NCBI GenBank assembly: GCA_008638225.1
Contig: VTPP01000006.1
Span: forward strand, 1 to 51,901
Direction of reading: 5' to 3'
Source: Pelagibacteraceae bacterium
GTDB lineage: Bacteria; Pseudomonadota; Alphaproteobacteria; Pelagibacterales; Pelagibacteraceae
Length of the DNA: 51,901 bases
Of the stretch, positions 46,744-51,901 are shown piece after piece. Under the pieces are notes generated by a model. That model ran no database searches, was not told the origin of the DNA, and saw nothing but the letters and a program-made list of their open reading frames with translations. A program made the position numbers and the translations under genes. Position 1 is the stretch's first letter. Each line of letters starts with the position of its first letter.

Positions 46744-47954
46744 AAAGAGTAGTTATAACTGGCATGGGTATTGTCTCTTGCTTGGGAAACAATCAAGAAG
46801 AAGTTTATCAATCACTTATTAATGGAAAATCAGGCATTACTTATGCTGAGGAATATAAAGAATATAATTTAAAAAGCCAAATTCACGGCAAACCAAATAT
46901 AAAATTAGAGGATTTTATTGATAGAAAAACTATCAGATTCATGGGATCAGGTTCAGCTTATAATTACATAGCTATGCACGAAGCAATAAAAGACTCTGGC
47001 CTTGAGGAAAAAGATGTAAGTAATTTTACTACAGGAATCATTATGGGTTCTGGCGGTCCTTCTATTGAAAATGTTGTGCTCTCAGTTGATAAAACAAGAG
47101 CAAAAACTCCAAAATTAATGGGACCATTTATTGTTCCAAGAACTATGGGTAGTACTGCATCGGCTACTCTTGCTGTACCTTTTAAAATAAAAGGGGTAAA
47201 TTACACAATTAGTTCTGCTTGTGCCACTAGCGGCCACAGTATTGGAAATGCCATGGAATTAATTCAGTACGGAAAACAAAACATAGTTTTTGCTGGAGGC
47301 AGTGAAGAGCTACACTGGGCTATGACAGCAATGTTTGATGCCATGACCGCCTTATCCTCAAAATATAATGATACACCCGAACAAGCATCAAGAGCTTATG
47401 ATAAAACAAGAGATGGTTTCGTCATAGCAGGTGGTGGTGGAGTTTTGGTTTTGGAGGAACTTGAACATGCAAAAGCAAGGGGGGCAAAAATTTATGCTGA
47501 ACTAACAGGTTATGGAGCCACATCTGACGGATACGATATGGTTGCTCCTTCGGGTGAGGGTGCTGTTCGTTGCATGCAAATGGCTTTAAGTACAAAAAGA
47601 AATAAAAAAGTCGACTATATAAATACACATGGAACTTCTACTCCAGTTGGAGATATTACGGAATTGCGGGCTGTTGGTGAAGTATTTAAAGATGAAATTC
47701 CTAAAATTAGTTCAACAAAATCTTTATCTGGTCACCCACTTGGCGCTGCTTCTGTTCATGAGGCGATATATTGTTTAATTATGATGAAAAATAAGTTTAT
47801 AGCAGCTTCTGCCAATATAACAGAGATGGACGATGAAGCTAAAAAATTTCCAATAGTTACACAGATACAAAAAAATATCGAACTTAATTGTGTCATGTCC
47901 AATAGTTTTGGTTTTGGTGGAACTAATGCTGCTCTAGTATTTGAAAAAATATAA
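46740..47954 (+). CDS. fabB: 3-oxoacyl-ACP synthase I
   Basis: A 404-residue beta-ketoacyl-ACP synthase with Cys161 ([15 protein letters not shown]) as nucleophile and two histidines in [11 protein letters not shown] and [10 protein letters not shown]. The direct link with FabA favours FabB, which elongates the cis-3-decenoyl intermediate. It uses a GTG start in a 4-base overlap with fabA and is followed by fabI after 2 bases. Confidence 0.95.
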   Translation: MKRVVITGMGIVSCLGNNQEEVYQSLINGKSGITYAEEYKEYNLKSQIHGKPNIKLEDFIDRKTIRFMGSGSAYNYIAMHEAIKDSGLEEKDVSNFTTGIIMGSGGPSIENVVLSVDKTRAKTPKLMGPFIVPRTMGSTASATLAVPFKIKGVNYTISSACATSGHSIGNAMELIQYGKQNIVFAGGSEELHWAMTAMFDAMTALSSKYNDTPEQASRAYDKTRDGFVIAGGGGVLVLEELEHAKARGAKIYAELTGYGATSDGYDMVAPSGEGAVRCMQMALSTKRNKKVDYINTHGTSTPVGDITELRAVGEVFKDEIPKISSTKSLSGHPLGAASVHEAIYCLIMMKNKFIAASANITEMDDEAKKFPIVTQIQKNIELNCVMSNSFGFGGTNAALVFEKI

Positions 47955-47956
47955 TT

Positions 47957-48745
47957 ATGAAATTATTACAAAACAAAAAAGGTTTAATCATGGGCGTTGC
48001 AAATGAGCGTTCAATTGCATGGGGCATTGCACAAAAATTGTCAGAACATGGAGCAGAACTGGCTTTTACATATGTTGGTGATGCTCTTAAAAAAAGAGTT
48101 GTTCCTCTTGCAGAATCTTTAGGTTCAACATTTACGCTTGATTGCAATGTAGAAAATAAAGATCAAATTGTTCAAACATTTGCTGATATTAAAAAAAAAT
48201 GGAGTAATCTTGATTTTGTTATCCATGCAATTGCTTTTTCAGATAAATCAGAATTGTCAGGTGAATATTTAAATACAACAAGAGAAAATTTTTTAAGAAG
48301 TATGTTAATTTCTTGTTTTTCTTTTACCGAAATTGCAAATGAAGCAGCACCAATCATGAATCAAGGAGGAAGTATGCTAACCCTTACTTATGAATCTACA
48401 AAAGTAATTCCAAACTATAATGTAATGGGAGTTTGTAAATCAGCGTTGGAAACAAGTACAAAATATTTAGCAAGAGATCTTGGCGGCAAAGGAATTAGGG
48501 TGAATGCAATTAGCGCTGGTCCAATTAAAACGTTAGCTGCATCTGCTATCGGAGATGCAAAATTTTTATATAAATGGAATGCTGATCACTCTTTATTAAA
48601 AAGAAATGTAGATATTCATGATGTTGGGAATTCGGCTGTTTATTTGGTAAGCGATCTTTCTTGTGGTGTTACAGGCGAAATTCATTATGTAGATGCTGGT
48701 TATAACAAGGTTGGAATGCCAGACCCTAAAAATATTACTTCTTAA
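47957..48745 (+). CDS. fabI: Enoyl-ACP reductase (NADH)
   Basis: A 262-residue FabI. It has MGVANERSIAWGIA at the cofactor site, Tyr145 (TLTYEST), and the catalytic Y-x6-K (Tyr154 and Lys161 in NYNVMGVCKSALE), and ends with HYVDAGYNKVGMP. It completes each elongation cycle of fatty-acid synthesis. It is the last gene of the fab operon and lies 22 bases from convergent pnp. Confidence 0.97.
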   Translation: MKLLQNKKGLIMGVANERSIAWGIAQKLSEHGAELAFTYVGDALKKRVVPLAESLGSTFTLDCNVENKDQIVQTFADIKKKWSNLDFVIHAIAFSDKSELSGEYLNTTRENFLRSMLISCFSFTEIANEAAPIMNQGGSMLTLTYESTKVIPNYNVMGVCKSALETSTKYLARDLGGKGIRVNAISAGPIKTLAASAIGDAKFLYKWNADHSLLKRNVDIHDVGNSAVYLVSDLSCGVTGEIHYVDAGYNKVGMPDPKNITS

Positions 48746-48767
48746 ATTTAATTTTTAGACTAATTAA

Positions 48768-50849
48768 TTATTTATTATCTTCTGCGGCTTCTTTCATAGA
48801 TAGTTTCACTTTACCTCTATCAAATCCAACTACTTTTACAGAAACTTCGTCGCCTTCTTTAACTACATCGGAAACATTTTCTACTCTCTTTGCAGCTAAT
48901 TGAGAAATGTGAACCAGTCCATCTTGTTTTCCCAAGAAGTTAACAAATGCTCCAAATTCCATAATTTTAACTACTTTTCCTTTATATATTTTTCCCATTT
49001 CAGGTTTGGCAACGATATCTTTGATCATTTCGACTGCCTTATTTCTAGACTCCTCGTCTGCAGCGGCAATGGTAATTACACCATCATCATTAATATCAAG
49101 TTTGGCTCCTGACAGTTCAACAATTTCTCTAATAGTAGCTCCACCTTTTCCAATAACTGCAGCGATATCTTTTTTGTCGACTTGCATTTTTTCCATCTTC
49201 GGTGTGTTTTTAGAAAGTTCTTTTCTAGACTCTTTCATAGTCTTTGCCATTTCTCCCAAAATATGAATTCGACCTTCTTTAGCTTGTGCTAAAGCTTTTT
49301 CCATTATTTCAAAAGTAATCCCAGTAATTTTTATATCCATTTGCAACGAAGTAATTCCATCGTCTGTTCCTGCAACTTTAAAATCCATATCTCCCAAATG
49401 ATCTTCGTCTCCTAATATGTCACTGAGGATAGAGTAATCATTACCTTCTTTAATTAAACCCATCGCAATTCCAGCAATTGGTTTTTTAATAGGTACACCA
49501 GCGTCCATTAAAGCCAGTGAAGACCCACAAACAGTAGCCATCGAAGAAGAACCGTTTGATTCTGTAATCTCCGAAACTATTCTAAACGTATAAGGAAACT
49601 CTTCTTTTGAAGGTAGAGATGCATTAATTGCTCTCCATGCTAATTTTCCATGACCAATTTCTCTTCTGCCGGTTCCAATTCTTCCAACTTCTCCCACTGA
49701 AAATGGAGGGAAATTATAGTGAAGCATAAACCTAGATCTAACTAATCCGTCTAATGTTTCTAATCTTTGTTCATCATCTTGAGTTCCTAAAGTTGCAACG
49801 ACTAAAGCTTGCGTTTCTCCTCTGGTAAATAATGCGGAACCGTGGACTTTAGGCAAAACACCAACTTCACATCTAATATCTCTAACTTCATTTAATTTTC
49901 TTCCATCAATTCTTTTTGAATCTTTAAGAATTTGAGTTCTTACAATTTCTTTTTCGACATTTTTAAACTGATCATTAATTTCAACCGCTGAATATGTTTC
50001 ATCACCATCAAATAGTTTTTTTGTTTTTTCTTTAGCTTCACCAATAAGATTAGATCTTGTTTGTTTATCTTTTTGATCAAAAGCTTTTTGTAAATCTGCA
50101 GATACTGCTTTTGAAATTTTATTTTTTAGTTCTGTGTAATCTTTTTCTTCAATAATCCATCTAGGTTTCGCTGCTTCTTTTGCAAATTCTTTGATCAAAT
50201 TAATAACTTCATTTGCTTTATCGTGTCCAAATTTAACCGCATCTAGCATTTGTTTTTCTGATAAGCCTGATGCTTCAGACTCAACCATCAAAACAGCATC
50301 AGCTGTACCAGCAACAACTAGTTCTAGACTTGAGCTAACGATTTGTTCTTTAGTTGGGTTTAATATAAAATTTCCATCTATCATTCCAACTTTTGCGGCT
50401 GCAACAGGTCCCATAAAAGGAATTCCTGATATAGCCAAGGCTGCGGAACTGGCAATTAACGCTAAAACTTCTGGGTCATTGTCTTTGTCATAAGATATTA
50501 CAGTAGGTAGTACCTGAACTTCATTTCTAAAAGAATTTGGAAATAGCGGTCTAATTGGTCTGTCAATTAATCTTGAAATTAATGTCTCAGATTCAGTTGG
50601 TCTCGCTTCACGCTTAAAATAACCACCGGGAATTTTTCCTGAAGCATAATATTTTTCTTGATAATTTACTGTTAAAGGGAAAAAATCTATATCTGGTTTT
50701 GCTGACTTTGCTGCAACTGCAGTTGCCAAAATGACCGTGTCACCACAAGTAAGCATAACCGCTCCGTCTGCTTGCCTTGCAACTCTACCTGTTTCTAAAG
50801 TTAATTTTTTACCGCCCCAATTAATTTCTTTTTTTACGATGTTGAACAT
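48768..50849 (-). CDS. pnp: Polyribonucleotide nucleotidyltransferase
   Basis: A 693-residue PNPase with two RNase PH domains ([23 protein letters not shown] region near 84-106; [15 protein letters not shown] in the second), then a KH domain ([15 protein letters not shown]) and an S1 domain ([28 protein letters not shown]). It degrades RNA 3' to 5'. It is 6 bases downstream of rpsO, the usual rpsO-pnp pair. Confidence 0.97.
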   Translation of the reverse strand: MFNIVKKEINWGGKKLTLETGRVARQADGAVMLTCGDTVILATAVAAKSAKPDIDFFPLTVNYQEKYYASGKIPGGYFKREARPTESETLISRLIDRPIRPLFPNSFRNEVQVLPTVISYDKDNDPEVLALIASSAALAISGIPFMGPVAAAKVGMIDGNFILNPTKEQIVSSSLELVVAGTADAVLMVESEASGLSEKQMLDAVKFGHDKANEVINLIKEFAKEAAKPRWIIEEKDYTELKNKISKAVSADLQKAFDQKDKQTRSNLIGEAKEKTKKLFDGDETYSAVEINDQFKNVEKEIVRTQILKDSKRIDGRKLNEVRDIRCEVGVLPKVHGSALFTRGETQALVVATLGTQDDEQRLETLDGLVRSRFMLHYNFPPFSVGEVGRIGTGRREIGHGKLAWRAINASLPSKEEFPYTFRIVSEITESNGSSSMATVCGSSLALMDAGVPIKKPIAGIAMGLIKEGNDYSILSDILGDEDHLGDMDFKVAGTDDGITSLQMDIKITGITFEIMEKALAQAKEGRIHILGEMAKTMKESRKELSKNTPKMEKMQVDKKDIAAVIGKGGATIREIVELSGAKLDINDDGVITIAAADEESRNKAVEMIKDIVAKPEMGKIYKGKVVKIMEFGAFVNFLGKQDGLVHISQLAAKRVENVSDVVKEGDEVSVKVVGFDRGKVKLSMKEAAEDNK

Positions 50850-50855
50850 GTAGTT

Positions 50856-51125
50856 TTATTTACGCAAACCTAACTGCTCTAACACTTTTTTATAAGTAGA
50901 AGGCTCTTTTTTACTCAAATACTCTAATAATTTTTTTCTTCGAGAAATAATTTTAGCTAATCCAGTATTGGAATGCTTATCTTTTTTATTTTTAGCAAAA
51001 TGAGTTGTTAGGTACTTAACTCGTTCTGTCAAAATTCCGATTTGAACTTCTGATGAACCAACATCAGTTTTGTGTTTCTGTAGACTTTTTATAATTTCTT
51101 TTTTTTCAATTTTTTTCTTTGGCAT
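50856..51125 (-). CDS. rpsO: 30S ribosomal protein S15
   Basis: An 89-residue S15 with the conserved core KTDVGSSEVQIGILTERVKYL and HSNTGLAKIISRRKKLLEYL. It binds the central domain of 16S rRNA. It lies between truB and pnp, in the common truB-rpsO-pnp order. Confidence 0.97.
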   Translation of the reverse strand: MPKKKIEKKEIIKSLQKHKTDVGSSEVQIGILTERVKYLTTHFAKNKKDKHSNTGLAKIISRRKKLLEYLSKKEPSTYKKVLEQLGLRK

Positions 51126-51131
51126 AGTTTT

Positions 51132-51901
51132 TTAAATATTTAAAATTCTTTTGGGATAAAAAAATCCAGATTTCAACTCTCCGAATGCGAGTACCTGGTT
51201 TTGATTTTGGGCTATTAACTTCTTAAGATCAATTTCTCCAAACTCTTCCAACATGCTTACTTTCATTCCGTTTTTAATAAGCTTTATTCTTTTATCTTCT
51301 AATTTTATGGATGGTATATGTATTAAAACCTTATTGATTTCAAGTAAGTATTTTTGGAGTTCTTTTTTTTCCATTTTTTTAATGATAAAATCCATATTTA
51401 ATGAGCTTTTTTGTGTAAATTGACCATATCTACGTCTTACAATTTTAGAGGCATAACCAAATGTATTTAAAGAATATGCTATATCTCTAATTAAACTACG
51501 AACATAGGTTCCTAAACCACAATGTACCAAAAAAGATGTCTTTCCTTCAACATGCGCAACTATCTTAATATTATAAATTTCAATTTTTTGTGCTTTTAAA
51601 TCGAATGTCTGATTATTTCTTGCTAGATTATAACAACGCTCACCATTAATTTTTTTCGCTGAGTATTTTGGAGGAACTTGTTCAATGGTTCCAATAAAAG
51701 AATTTAATTTTTTTTTGATGCTTTCTTTAGAAGGTATAATTTTAGAAGAATGCGTCACTTCTCCCTCCGCATCTAAAGTGGAGGTTTCTTTTCCCCACAC
51801 TGCTTCAAAATAATATGTTTTTTTTAATTCTGATAAATAAGGGATGGATTTTGTAGCTTCATCAATAGCAACTGGCAATATTCCCTCTGCTAATGGATCC
51901 A
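51132..51901 (-). CDS. truB: tRNA pseudouridine-55 synthase TruB, 5' end cut by the window
   Basis: The minus-strand frame is open to the end of the window. The first complete codon there (51897-51899) is the Asp of the TruB active-site motif (D-P-L-A-E-G), so about 257 residues are visible and the first ~45, including the start, are missing. Later motifs such as KTYYFEAVWG, PPKYSAKKINGERCY and CGLGTYVRSLIRDIAY are typical. It makes pseudouridine 55 in the T-loop of tRNAs. Confidence 0.95.
   Translation of the reverse strand, partial: DPLAEGILPVAIDEATKSIPYLSELKKTYYFEAVWGKETSTLDAEGEVTHSSKIIPSKESIKKKLNSFIGTIEQVPPKYSAKKINGERCYNLARNNQTFDLKAQKIEIYNIKIVAHVEGKTSFLVHCGLGTYVRSLIRDIAYSLNTFGYASKIVRRRYGQFTQKSSLNMDFIIKKMEKKELQKYLLEINKVLIHIPSIKLEDKRIKLIKNGMKVSMLEEFGEIDLKKLIAQNQNQVLAFGELKSGFFYPKRILNI

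Overview
The window is a gene-dense, strongly AT-rich stretch of a bacterial chromosome. Gene content and order point to a free-living, streamlined marine alphaproteobacterium, for example Pelagibacterales or an AEGEAN-169/HIMB59-like lineage; the exact clade is an inference. The alphaproteobacterial signs are the mutM-rpsT-dnaA-dnaN-recF-gyrB run next to divergent ubiE-ubiB-coaBC-dut, the ChvI-ChvG/ahcY/tsaE/amgK/murU string, RegB/RegA, plant-type gshA, and fabA-fabB-fabI. Streamlining shows in start/stop overlaps (ATGA, GTGA, TAATG), convergent genes that overlap or touch at their 3' ends, and no gene-free stretch above about 210 bases. I see no tRNA, rRNA, IS element, prophage or CRISPR array.

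Layout, left to right. 1-1009 (minus): a membrane J-domain protein, a 37-residue membrane peptide and the start of an AsmA-like protein that runs off the window. 1015-4036 (plus): oligopeptidase B and a putatively Tat-exported aldo/keto reductase. 4039-6322 (minus): glutathione synthesis (gshA, gshB). 6420-8125 (plus): a class III aminotransferase and a DUF1330 protein. 8122-9623 (minus): an EamA transporter and an AlkA-type glycosylase. 9672-15040 (plus): msrA, a mercaptopyruvate sulfurtransferase, and an RND pump whose adaptor lacks the alpha-hairpin. 15037-16345 (minus): cutA, a VanZ-like protein and a lipoprotein transglycosylase. 16378-17097 (plus): gpmA. 17084-25595 (minus): polA, chvI, chvG, ahcY, tsaE, amgK, murU. 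25648-27600 (plus): an orphan ABC ATPase, bioY and a DUF6314-like gene.

27593-33818 is the most interesting part. The redox regulator regA (minus) and its kinase regB (minus) flank a four-gene polyamine operon on the plus strand: an ODC-fold decarboxylase, a deoxyhypusine-synthase-like protein, N-carbamoylputrescine amidase and agmatine deiminase. The 207-bp regA/decarboxylase intergenic region carries an exact 9-bp inverted repeat whose arms could serve as the -35 elements of two divergent promoters. The enzyme set fits arginine -> agmatine -> N-carbamoylputrescine -> putrescine -> homospermidine if the decarboxylase has become an arginine decarboxylase.

33820-40961 (minus) holds mutM, rpsT, dnaA, dnaN, recF and a compact gyrB lacking the usual proteobacterial insertion. 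41014-48745 (plus) covers ubiquinone (ubiE, ubiB), CoA (coaBC), dUTPase, a MoeB/ThiF-type E1, an SH3 periplasmic protein and unsaturated fatty-acid synthesis (fabA, fabB, fabI). 48768-51901 (minus) is truB (cut by the window), rpsO and pnp.
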